A stretch of DNA of 64,000 nt from Acytostelium subglobosum LB1 (taxonomy: Eukaryota > Evosea > Eumycetozoa > Acytosteliales > Acytosteliaceae). Shown here in pieces: positions 41,781 through 52,213 of the stretch. The notes under the pieces were generated by a model, which made no database searches, was not told the origin of the DNA, and saw nothing but the letters and a program-made list of their open reading frames with translations. The translations under genes and the position numbers were made by a program. The stretch spans positions 95,671-159,670 of the forward strand of contig NW_012236501.1 of assembly GCF_000787575.1 (NCBI RefSeq), read 5' to 3'. Each line of letters starts with the position of its first letter. Within the stretch, counting starts at the first letter, position 1.

Positions 41781-43049
41781 ATGAATAATAACATTATAAT
41801 TTTGGCACTTCTTGTAGCTCTACTGTCTACAAGTAGCACAACAGAAGCAGCAGAGACACTCTACGGACTTCTCACCAAAGATGTGGTTGGTCAATTCAAC
41901 TTTACTGAATTGATCTATACATTGGATCCTTCAAATGGTACTTACTTATTACTTAATGGATGTAGGGATGTTGTTGCTTACATATATATATACACCTGAA
42001 CCAAAGGACAACAGGTCAACACATTGGTTCAGTTCCCTGAGGCATTGCCTCAGAAGGAAGGTGGTAGATTATGTACAGTTGACAACAAGAACAACATAAT
42101 GTACTCTGTTTACTCTTCCAATGGTGGAGCTGTATCTCCTATTCTTGTAAGTATCAACGACACATAGTATGCATTCATCTCACTCTAACAACAACCAACC
42201 AACCAACAACATATATATTAGAAATCATACATCTATGCTATTGACTTGACAACACGGACTATCATTAGTCATTCTCAAATCAACAATGCTCCATCAAATG
42301 ACTTGTTTGTCGAGTTGGACTTTAACAACAATACTGGCAACTTGAACTGTGTCATCTACAACGACCTGACTGGCCAAGCAATGACTGGTCACCTGACCCT
42401 TGACACCTTGGATATTGTTATCTATGAGGTAAGTAACATCATCATCATCAACAACAAGACACATTCATTTATACTGATCAATCAAACAACAGAAAGTACA
42501 TGTAGGTAAGAATAACATACACTTTGTGGCCGCTGGTTACTATGCACCAGAGAACATCTACATGGTTTACTATCAAGATGACTCAGCAACCAACAAACAA
42601 TATCCAATCAAGATGTATGATGCCACTTCTGGAAAGGTCGTCAGAACTGTGAAGATGGATGGTCGTATGTATCTCCATCAATCAATCATTGGGCATGTCC
42701 AATCACAAACAAACACTAACATACCTCATACGTACGTTTAGTGATAACTACCATGCAGTATATGCCATACTTTGAGGGAGCAATGGTACTTGGACACTCG
42801 GGTGAGATAAGAGTGATGGATGTGGCATCTGGCGCAGTAAAGACATTGGATTGGGCAGACAACAACACATACTATTACAGTAACCAAGCAGTTGGTGAGT
42901 CATCAGTCTACCTGTCAGCTGTGGTCGCCGGTGCCACACCATACTATGCACTGATCACCATTGACGTCACGACCAACCCACCAACCGTCCAACACAACGT
43001 CACCAATGCCAACGCCTTCTACGATCAACTGATCGTATCACTCAACTAA
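41781..43049 (+). CDS. Secreted hypothetical protein, five exons
   Basis: Exons 41781-41937, 42007-42146, 42222-42428, 42493-42664 and 42742-43049 give 327 residues with the frame kept. The start is a clear signal peptide (MNNNIIILALLVALLSTSSTTEA). The rest has repeating beta-strand-like units containing YSVYSSNGG, IYAIDLTT, IKMYDATSGKVVRTV and IRVMDVASGAVKTLD, as in beta-propeller blades, plus many potential N-glycosylation sites. There is no membrane anchor. It is convergent with the beta-helix protein gene, the stops 24 bp apart. The function is unknown; the propeller idea is from repeat appearance only. Confidence 0.7.
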
Positions 43050-43072
43050 AATGGAAGATAGACTAGTCTGGT

Positions 43073-44554
43073 TTATTGCAATGTCTTGTATTGGTTCCTC
43101 TTGTATCTCTTGAAGATATAGATTGATATGCCGACGAGGAGGGCCGCGCCACCGATCGTTCCAATTACGATTCCAGCAATGACACCACCACTCTTTGGAC
43201 AGGTATGATGGAAGTTGCCATGGATTGAGCACGACTCAAATCCATCTGGCTGTTTGCATGCCAACAGTTGAAGACCGTTATGATTGTTGATGTTGTTCAA
43301 AGTGATTGATCCAGTCTCACAAATAATGGCAGCGCCTTCCAATCCATTAACATTGCCAAACACAACGTTGGATAAAGTGCCAGAGGAGTTCAGGAACCTG
43401 ATTTGAGTCAAAGCAGTGTTGTTGTTGATGGTGCAGTTGTTCACCAGGTATTTGGAGTTGAACAACGAGATCAGGGCGGTCTCTTGAGGGTAGTGATACA
43501 TCTCGTTGTTGGTGAATGTTGATCTTGTGATGGACACATTGTTTGAATCGATCAAATTGATCAACACGGTATTGTTGATGTTGTTGATGAACTGGTTGTT
43601 GTCCACGGTAACAACGCCGCCATACATATAGACCCCATTGATTTGGTCAGTGCCAAGTCCAGAGTTACCAATGAACGAGTTGTTGATCAATGAGACGGGT
43701 GCGTTGGGAATGAGTGTGGTGACGTACATCACAAGTTCAGTGATCGTGTTGTCTTGGAATGTGGTGTCGACGACGGTTACATTGTCTGAGATGGCAAATA
43801 AAAGTACACTGGCGGTGTTCATAATGAACTCAAAGTTGTTCATGTAGAGAGTAGAGTTGGCGTTGAACAGGACGTTGTAATATGGAGATGATCCACAATT
43901 GATCATACGTCCACCGTTGATTGTGAGTGTTGGACGTATTTGACCAGTGGGGCAGGCATTTTCATACGGTTGGACATCGACTATAAAGTTGTCGACCTGT
44001 TCCTGACCCACACCAGTGAATGTCACATCATTCAGGTAGATGTTTATATTGTTACTCCAGGAGCTGAAGGCCATTGTTCCATTTGCCAATGTTAGACTGT
44101 TGAGTGTGATAGTGGACTGATTGGTACAGGCCTCCAAATCCCATAGAATAAAGAATACCTCTCCATCGTTATTAGGGTTGGGGTTGCTTAAATTGATGAT
44201 CACTTCTCCTTGGGTGTTGTATGGTGATGGTCCAAATGTAATATTAATGTTGTCGAATAAAAAGTTGCCATTGCCTTCGATGGAGTTATACACTCCGCCA
44301 GCCATTGCAATGTTAAGGGAAGAGGGGGATGATGGTGGTTGGAGAGATTGGTAACTATTGATTGCGGCCGAGATGTTTGGACAGGCATAGTTTGAAGCAT
44401 AGTCAAGGCCACAAATGGCTGAAATGTTGGTTGATGTCAAATCGACATAGAGTGTGATTGTTGTAACATCTTGGCAATTCACAACCACAAAGTAATTGGA
44501 AGTAAAGACAACAATTATAAATAAATATAAAGTTTTTAAATAATGATTATTCAT
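43073..44554 (-). CDS. Type I membrane protein with beta-helix repeats, paralogue 1
   Basis: 493 residues. Signal peptide (about 1-28, YLFIIVVFTSNYFVVVNC), then a long extracellular region of Asn/Thr-rich turns (NNSFIGNS, DNNQFINN, TRSTFTNN, NNCTINNN) typical of right-handed parallel beta-helices. A Cys-containing stalk (CKQPDGFESCSIHGNFH), a transmembrane helix (GVIAGIVIGTIGGAALLVGI) and a short basic tail follow. Single exon. It closely matches the neighbour at 45384-46877. Beta-helix ectodomains often bind carbohydrate or other surface proteins; the exact role is unknown. Confidence 0.8.
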   Translation of the reverse strand: MNNHYLKTLYLFIIVVFTSNYFVVVNCQDVTTITLYVDLTSTNISAICGLDYASNYACPNISAAINSYQSLQPPSSPSSLNIAMAGGVYNSIEGNGNFLFDNINITFGPSPYNTQGEVIINLSNPNPNNDGEVFFILWDLEACTNQSTITLNSLTLANGTMAFSSWSNNINIYLNDVTFTGVGQEQVDNFIVDVQPYENACPTGQIRPTLTINGGRMINCGSSPYYNVLFNANSTLYMNNFEFIMNTASVLLFAISDNVTVVDTTFQDNTITELVMYVTTLIPNAPVSLINNSFIGNSGLGTDQINGVYMYGGVVTVDNNQFINNINNTVLINLIDSNNVSITRSTFTNNEMYHYPQETALISLFNSKYLVNNCTINNNTALTQIRFLNSSGTLSNVVFGNVNGLEGAAIICETGSITLNNINNHNGLQLLACKQPDGFESCSIHGNFHHTCPKSGGVIAGIVIGTIGGAALLVGISIYIFKRYKRNQYKTLQ

Positions 44555-45383
44555 TCTTATTATTATTATTATTATTATTAATTAGTTATTATTAATGTAT
44601 AAATAATGGTCTTTCATATTCTTTTGGATTCTATTTATATTTATTGATTGATTGATTCTATCTTTGTTGTCGTATTTTTTACCCCCACAACCATTCGTCC
44701 TACGTCATCATACAGATACACATACACAAACACCCCATTGATGAGGCCTTAACTACATGAATTGGGTCCACCCACTTTTGTGATTTGATTGGTTCCCTCG
44801 TTTGCACTTTGAAACCCACACCATCTTAACAACACACAATTAGTCAAAAGATACTTTCATTGATCCTTAAGATGACCCATTAGGTCTAATCCCATTGGTG
44901 GTGTTTCAAAATGAAATATCCCATCATTCATAACAGACCAGATATTATTAGTAAAATCTTAAATTGGATTATTGGTGTCGTCGACTGGACCAGGGATATT
45001 GGCAGGTTTCCTTTGTTTAACAATGGGGAGACACTAACATTGATGATGCAAAGTTCAAACATTGTCCAAGAACGAATATGCGTTCAGAGTGGTTTAGAAA
45101 TTGTTGACTTTGTTCCTCACCTTGGAGAGGTTTGCCCATTGTTGGTGTAGAATGTCTTTCCACCATCATTCATTAGAGTGTGGGTGTGGTTGATGGGTCC
45201 TAAAGAATGAAGGAACCAACCCTCTGCTGTTACAGAATGATCAATGTTGGGCTCACAGATACCTGGTTGCATGATTGATTGATTGAGTGTTGACTATTCT
45301 TTGATTTTTGACATTCATTCAAAGAAACTCAGGGAACGACATTCACTCACTCAATTGATTATTACTCTGAAGAGGATTGGAGT
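44555..45383. other. Intergenic region containing a duplicated upstream block
   Basis: Starts with (TTA)n next to the ATG of paralogue 1. The part at about 44690-44830 (ACCCCCACAACCATTCGTCC ... GGGTCCACCCACTTTTGTG ... GATTGGTTCCC) is similar to about 47045-47190 upstream of paralogue 2, so promoter and gene were duplicated together. A 79-codon plus-strand frame at 44911-45150 has no support as a gene. Confidence 0.6.
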
Positions 45384-46877
45384 TTATTGAATTGCCTTGT
45401 ATTGGTTCCTCTTTTTGTACTTCTTGACAAGCAAGATTGTGATTATGATGATTGCCAATAGACCACAGACTGATCCAACAACAATTCCAATGAGCTCACC
45501 TTCCTTCATTGGACAGCTGAGATGGAAGTTACCTTGAATGTTGCACTTTTCAAACATTGATTGATGACATCCAAACAGGTTACGACCGAGATGATTGTCA
45601 ATGTCATTCACAGTTAGTGCATATCCACCTTGACATTCAATGGCCGAGCCCTCAAGTCCGTCGACATTGCCAAACACAACATTGGACAGTGTGCCATGGG
45701 ACCAGATCAGCACCAGTTCAGTAGATGCAGTGTTGTCCTTGAATGTAGTGTTGTCAATCACAAAGGTGGCATCGATTGAGATCAACACGGTCTCGTAGGG
45801 GTCGTTGATCAAAGAGTTGTTGGCGAATGTTGATCCGGTGATGGACAGGTTCCTCGAGTCCACACTGATCAAGAATGAATAGTTGTTGTTGTTGATGAAC
45901 ATAGAGTTGTTGATGGTGAAGTTGCCCGACATGATGTAGACCAATGATAGATATTCATTTCCAAAGGTCCAAACTCCATGGTTGTCAATGAAGGTGCTGT
46001 TGTCCACTGCGATCAAGGATGTGCCATTCAGGGCGCAGATCCACAACAACTGACGAGTTATTGAGTTGTTTTGGAATGTTGATCCCTCAATTGACACATG
46101 ACCAGAGAAGGTACTGATCAAGGTGTTGGCAGTGTTGTTGTAGAATCCATAGTTGGATATGGTGAGTGATGAGGACTCAACATTGATGAGGTCGACGTCT
46201 GAGTTTGGCAATCCAGAGTTGAATATTCCTCCACCTTGGATGGTGAGTGTTGGCAAAGGTTGGCCAAGGTAGCATGGTTTGTATGGTGGTGCGAGGTAGA
46301 TCACATAGTTGAACTGTGATGATGTAACCATGTTGGTGATGGTCACATTGTTGAGGATGATGTTGACGTTGTTGTTCATTGAGTTGATGCCCTTGGTACC
46401 ATTGGTCAATGTGAGATTGTTCAGGGTGATGTTGGTCTGTGGCGTGCACACACTGGCAGACACCATGTAGATGAAGAAGCCATCGCTGTACTTGTTGGTG
46501 GGCGGGTGGTAGAGGTCGATGATCACCTCACCCTGCGTATTGTATGGCGATGGTCCGATGGTCACATTGAGGTAGTTGACATTGAGTCCCGAGTTGCCGT
46601 CCAGACCACAGTACTGTCCACCAGCCAAAGCAATGTTGAGAATAGTGTTGGTCAGTGGTTGATTTGGAAGTGATCGGTAACTGTTGATGGCGGCCGAGAT
46701 GTTGGGGCAGGCAGAGTTGGTATCATAGTCAAAGCCACATAGTGTTGAAATGTTCAAGGATGCCAAATCAACGTAGATTGTAATTGTAGTAATATTTTGG
46801 CCATTCACAACCATAAAGTTGGAATTAAATCCAATAATTAAAATAACAAATAAAGATAATAGATATTGATTATTCAT
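45384..46877 (-). CDS. Type I membrane protein with beta-helix repeats, paralogue 2
   Basis: 497 residues, same layout as paralogue 1: signal peptide (LLSLFVILIIGFNSNFMVVNG), ITIYVDLASLNISTLCG, DYDTNSACPNISAAINSY, the conserved TIGPSPYNTQGEVIIDL, Asn-rich beta-helix turns (DNSTFIDN, NNSMFINNNN, TGSTFANNS), the LSNVVFGNVDGLEGSAI motif, a CNIQGNFH stalk, a transmembrane helix (GIVVGSVCGLLAIIIITILL) and a basic tail. The tandem copy arose by duplication including upstream DNA. Confidence 0.8.
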   Translation of the reverse strand: MNNQYLLSLFVILIIGFNSNFMVVNGQNITTITIYVDLASLNISTLCGFDYDTNSACPNISAAINSYRSLPNQPLTNTILNIALAGGQYCGLDGNSGLNVNYLNVTIGPSPYNTQGEVIIDLYHPPTNKYSDGFFIYMVSASVCTPQTNITLNNLTLTNGTKGINSMNNNVNIILNNVTITNMVTSSQFNYVIYLAPPYKPCYLGQPLPTLTIQGGGIFNSGLPNSDVDLINVESSSLTISNYGFYNNTANTLISTFSGHVSIEGSTFQNNSITRQLLWICALNGTSLIAVDNSTFIDNHGVWTFGNEYLSLVYIMSGNFTINNSMFINNNNYSFLISVDSRNLSITGSTFANNSLINDPYETVLISIDATFVIDNTTFKDNTASTELVLIWSHGTLSNVVFGNVDGLEGSAIECQGGYALTVNDIDNHLGRNLFGCHQSMFEKCNIQGNFHLSCPMKEGELIGIVVGSVCGLLAIIIITILLVKKYKKRNQYKAIQ

Positions 46878-47754
46878 TGTTTGGAAATTATTATAATAAT
46901 TATTATAATTGTAAATATTATTTGTATAATAATAATAGTTTGTGGTAAGGATATGTTCAACGAAGATTCTATTTAAATATTGATTGATTGATCCTGAACT
47001 TTGTGTGCGTGAATGAGTGATTGATCATTGTTATCGTCTTTTTTGCCCTTATCCCCCAATCGACGTCATCCTTCCCCCACACACACACATCACCTCACCT
47101 TACCTCCCCATGATGGAGGCCTCGACGTCATGCTTTGGGTCAACCCAATTGTGGAAGTTAATTGGTTCCCACCATTTTAGGATGCAAATCCCATTCGCCC
47201 ATCCATCTTTATCTTGAAACTTCATTCGCGTGCAAAGATCATATTGTTCTAGATTTTTATAGGTCCATCACTCAATAATATCTTTGCAGGGCAATGGTCT
47301 TACCCTTAACGCGAGTGATCGTGAGTTAATGGGCGTGATCATGTGGGAGCATACCCTTGAATGACATTCGTAACCTACCTGTCTTGTCTGGTTGTCTGAT
47401 TCGTTGACATTCAGAACTTGTTCTAATTGGTTCCAGAGGTGCTCGAATGAAGTGATTAAGTGAGTTGGACAGTTGTTTGATGATCATCATTCACCAATCA
47501 TTGTTGTTGTCTAATACACTCATACACACAAACATCTGTTTGTACATTCATTCTTGGCCTGGTTGTCATCAACTTATGTATCATTGTTGATTGAGATAGT
47601 TAATGTCGCTGCTTCTGATTACTAGACTAGTCTTTCTTTATCAGAGTGAATATATATCAAGTATGTAATACGATTATTATTATTATCTGTATACAGATAC
47701 ACTACATCTTGTTGTTGAACTTGTACAAATAACCAAAATGGTGTGTTTGTCATC
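46878..47754. other. Intergenic region, including the duplicated upstream block of paralogue 2
   Basis: The part at about 47045-47190 matches the block upstream of the other beta-helix gene (CCCCCAATCGACGTCATCC ... GATGGAGGCCTCGACGTCATG ... GGGTCAACCCAATTGTGG ... ATTGGTTCCCA). The rest shows no coding potential. Confidence 0.55.
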
Positions 47755-47756
47755 AA

Positions 47757-47850
47757 TCAAGGGTAGACAACTACTTGATAAAGGTCACTCAATACTTTAT
47801 AGAGGAGTATGATCACATGGGTCACCAACCGAATCAATCACCTCATACTT
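47757..47850 (+). pseudogene. Relic fragment of an ankyrin-like A half
   Basis: Translates as KGRQLLDKG directly followed, after a frame change, by TQYFIEEYDH. These are two blocks that in intact family members are separated by about 10 residues (KGKQLLDKGDL...NATQYFIEEYDRV). A small internal deletion and lack of flanking homology mark it as a remnant beside gene 3. Confidence 0.65.
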
Positions 47851-47959
47851 GGAGTTCTTTCAAATAAAGTTGGTTGTTTGTTTGGCGCCTTAATTCGTGA
47901 TTCAAAGTATTGTTTAGACTAGATCTAGATCTCATAATAGTCAATCAGATATTGACACA

Positions 47960-50900
47960 ATGAATAATAATAAGATAGTTATACATAGAGTGTTAGGGGA
48001 TACAACTTTGTGTCAGTTGATATTCAAACATGTCACGGTTATACATAAGTTGGATGATCACACCAAGTCAGTGGTCAAGGGTAAACAACTACTCATCAAT
48101 GGTGACCTCATTCAATTGTTAAAGTATAATGCAACACAATACTTTATAACATTGTTCAACAAATATTATAATAACAACAACATTAATAATATTAACTTGA
48201 TATCAGACTTGTTAATACAATCATCAATACAATACAACAACAATACAATACTGTGATAGCACTCAACTTGTTAATGAACAACACCAATATGACATTGAAC
48301 TCAACAACAACAAGTAACAATAAGTGTATAGATTATATAATCAAACATGGCAACATTATATTACTTGAATCATACCTTGCGATGACAGCCCACCGACCAA
48401 TAATGTTCATCAATGCACGCCAGCTGCTGACAGCCTGCAATCACGGCAACGTGTCATTCACTCAATTGTTACTCCAATACTCCAGCGTTACAGATTGTGA
48501 TATTGGAGAAGCAAACCAAGAGGCGGAGGAGTGTGCCAGAACCAGTTCCCCTGCCTGTATAAGCCTAGACATGGTCAACATCATCAAGCAGAGTGTTGAG
48601 CGAGACATGCCCAGTAATGATCATTACACACAACACTTGCTGAAAGTGTTGTTAAGACGATCAGTGCAATATAATATGCTCGATAGTATGAAGGTCATCC
48701 TCAAGATTAGTAGCTCAACACTCGATTCAGACGATTCAGACGATTCAGACGATGTCTTGGAGTACTATGGCAGATGGGGTCGCACCGAACTACTCGATGC
48801 ACTATCCAAGTATTTCAATTATCGTCTCTACTCTCGTCTACCACTGGCCGTGCGACAGGCTGCCGTCAATGGACATGGTCACTTTCTCAAGCACGTGCAC
48901 TCACACGAGATGGTGTCCTCGGCCAACAACAGATCATTCTTTTTTGGACACAACCTACTTGGTGATGCATTGGCCAATGGACATACACATCTCATATCGC
49001 TCATACTTGATGAGCTCACCCAGATCACAGTCCAGACGATACCCAGGTGGATGGCCGAGTTGCATGGGATTGGCCCACATCCACAGATGACCAATAGGAA
49101 AGTGGACTTGGACTTGGAATTGGAGCGTCAATGGCTCAGGACCATGCTCATCAGAGCAATCTCAAGCGATGATCTGGTCACTGCCGGCACCGTCCTTGCT
49201 CATTGCAAAGGGTTGACGTTTGACAACGATCACACAATACCTTGGACACGCATGTCTCTGTCGATGGCAACACTCATCTCTGGTCAGAAAAATAAGCCAT
49301 TACAACTGGACGGTAATAGCCTATATCACATGGTCAAGGCCGTTGGTGATAATAGCTGCCCTTTGACTGTGGACGTGGCATGTAATCTTATCAAAAGCTT
49401 GAAGCCCTTCAAAAGGGCCGCAACTATTTCTGATCTCGAATCAAAGGACAATCCACTGGTTGAGGCAGCTGGATTCTCTCTCCCACTCATGGATTTAATC
49501 AACAACACATTCAAGTATCAGTACTTCACTGGGTGTCTGGTCAACGCGCTCCAGCATGACTGTCTTGAGACAATCAATTATACTCGCAGATTTGTCAACA
49601 GTTCATCATCCCAGTATTATCTCGAGGTCGTGGAATGCTTTGCCAAGAGCTCGCTCGAGTCGATCAAACTAGTGTGTGGCATCGAGATAAAGAATGTGGA
49701 ACCTCTATGTATTGCAGCAGTTAGGAACACACAGCAGGTGTTTGATTATATGTACAAGAAGTACTCTTCGCAATTGAGCACCGATTCAATACAGAGTATC
49801 ATTGATGCGGCTTGCCAACATGACAAACTGTACATCCTCAAGAAATTGTGTACAAAGCACAAGATGATGCCTAGCCTCCATGTACTTCAGACATTGGAAC
49901 CCACAGCCCTTCAATCAATCAAGGTATGTAATAGTGAATTGAGGGTGTCGATATGATTGACCAAGTTTTAACATTCAATCAATCAGTACATCATAACACA
50001 CTTGATCCCATCATCCTCACACCGTCAAAGATTGATCAATGAGATATACTCAACAGCATACCGATATGGTCGCACTGGGGTCATGATGATGTGTATCAAT
50101 CTTACCAAGACATGTCCAAGTCCTCTTCCAGCATTGGTGTCATCACACACTCAATCACCAGCAGCAGCGGTTCCAAGCACTAGCCAAACAATGGACGTTG
50201 CGTTCCATCTTGTATTCAGAAACAGGTTGTTGGCCAACAAGGTCTTTCACGATGTAGGTGACATACTCAAGCGTTTGAATGTTGGAGGTGGCATGGTGAT
50301 CAAGGGTGGACAGTTGTTGTCCAACGGATCACTTGTCGAGTACATTCGATTTGGAGCAACCGAGTGGTCCATCAAAGGTTACTCTGAGGTCACAACTGGC
50401 AACCTTCCAACACCCTTTAACAACAAACTAATCAATATGGCAATCAGCAAGTGTGACACTCGTGCACTTGAGTACCTGATCAAGAACAACAATATGATGT
50501 TGAGCAACAATCACACTGATTTGGAGCACATGATACGATCATTGTCTTCCTGCCAATCACCAGTCTGGGAGCAGATGTTGGATCAGTACATCAACTTGTC
50601 GTACGATCAATGTCTGACCATCAATGGCAATCTACTACATCTGATACAGCACCCATCATTCTTGCGCAAGTTGTTCACACGCAATATAATCATTAGGTCC
50701 CCGAGCTTAAATGACTTTCAATCGGTTGCGGGTCAGTGGCTCGCTAGCAATCCATTCATTCTTGATATCATTAAGATGCTACACACATGCCACCAGAGCG
50801 ACCCTATCCTCACATACATGCACTGGGACACCATAATGCGACAAGCCATCACTGTCAACCAGCTCCAGGTTGTTCAATACCTTGCTAGTAACGTCGAATA

Positions 50901-52199
50901 CATCATAGATGAGCTGGCAATAGAAATGGACTTTGAGGCAGAGGCATTGGATTCAACAAAGGGTGAATATCTCTCGCTCTGTGGCGCAGCTGGCCATGAG
51001 GACATGGTTGATTTGGTATTCTCAATCATACCTCCATTCAGTGTTTCAGATAACTTTATATCAATTATCTATGGGACTGAGGCCATAAGAGGTAATCTCA
51101 GTATGGTCAAGCGAGCATATGAACTGATCATCAATCATCCAATGGAAATCGAGTATATTTCCTGTATAGAGTTGGACGACGTTCTAGCTGCAGGACATTT
51201 GGATGTGGCGACTTTCATGTTGGACACACATCCTCGATCTTCTCCTTACTACAACGAGATCGTTGTTACAGATATCCATCAGAGCATCATTTCAATTGGA
51301 TTGATCGAGCGGTTGCTCTCTTGCGAGGACATTACTTGTTCATTCAATAGAGTAATGGCCAGAGCAATCTTGGCAAATCACTGGTGGAGAGTGGATCCCG
51401 AGGTTGGCAAGTTGATCGCTCAGTACATGCACACCAACTCTTTGGATATTGACATTGATGATGTTTGTTGCATTCTCCTTGCCATTGGACTGCCTCAAAG
51501 CAAGGTGACTTTTGCCATGTTTGAAGACTTTGTGAACATGTTAGTGGACGATGATAGCTTACAGGAGGACCGAGAAATCATTGGTGCTACACTCATGAAG
51601 GTGGCTGCAGGCAAATCGATGGAAGCAGTCAGGTGGTGTATGATTTGTTCCAATCAGTGGATTACCCTGACATATGTTATTGGAAAGCAATTAGAGTGGC
51701 ATCCAAGCGTGGAGACGTACAGTCGACAAAGTTCCTAGTTAAAAAGACTTTGTATCGTTTTGACTCGTCGTACCGCATGCGATGGAAAGGACCAATTATG
51801 AATGTGGAGGTACTTGACTATCTTTGCGACCGTGGATATATTGGCACCTTTGAACACGATGGCCAATATCTAATGGAGTTGATGGAGGTGGCCTGCTCAA
51901 AAGGACATGTTGAGACGATGCGATTCCTACAAACGATGATCAATGACGATGAACAGGGATGGATCTGGCATTCTCAAAAGCAATTGGTTCCATCTTTGGA
52001 CAGTATTGACCAGGCAGTCTTGAACAACCATTATAATGTTCTTCATTATCTCTTTGGCGACCCTCAGTCATTGCTCAGGACACATATGGACCCATCACAT
52101 CTTGTTCGTATACTCAAACAACTCAGACTAAAGGCATGGTACAATGGATGCAACCATCATATTATTAAGTTGTGTGACAATGTAATAAAGCAGTACTGA
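47960..52199 (+). CDS. Ankyrin-like A/B fusion protein, gene 3, with two frame breaks
   Basis: The A half starts MNNNKIVIHRVLGDTTLCQLIFKHV at 47960. Near 48240-48253 the homologous frame changes (SIQYNNN to LNLLMNNTNM). The intron 49924-49986 is at a different place from the other copies, inside the last A repeats; the next exon (from 49987, YIITHLIPSS) runs straight from A into B (MDVAFHLVFRNRLLANKV) without a stop or intron. This proves that A and B form one polypeptide. A second break lies near 51620-51650, where homology moves to the frame ending at 52199 (VASKRGDVQSTKFLVKK). Both may be assembly indels or decay. The protein would be about 1,390 residues. Confidence 0.7.
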
Positions 52200-52213
52200 T
52201 ATGACATATATCT

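Noticed and set aside
44911-45150. 79-codon plus-strand frame between the beta-helix genes
   Set aside because: No homology, domain, codon pattern or conservation with the duplicated block supports it.
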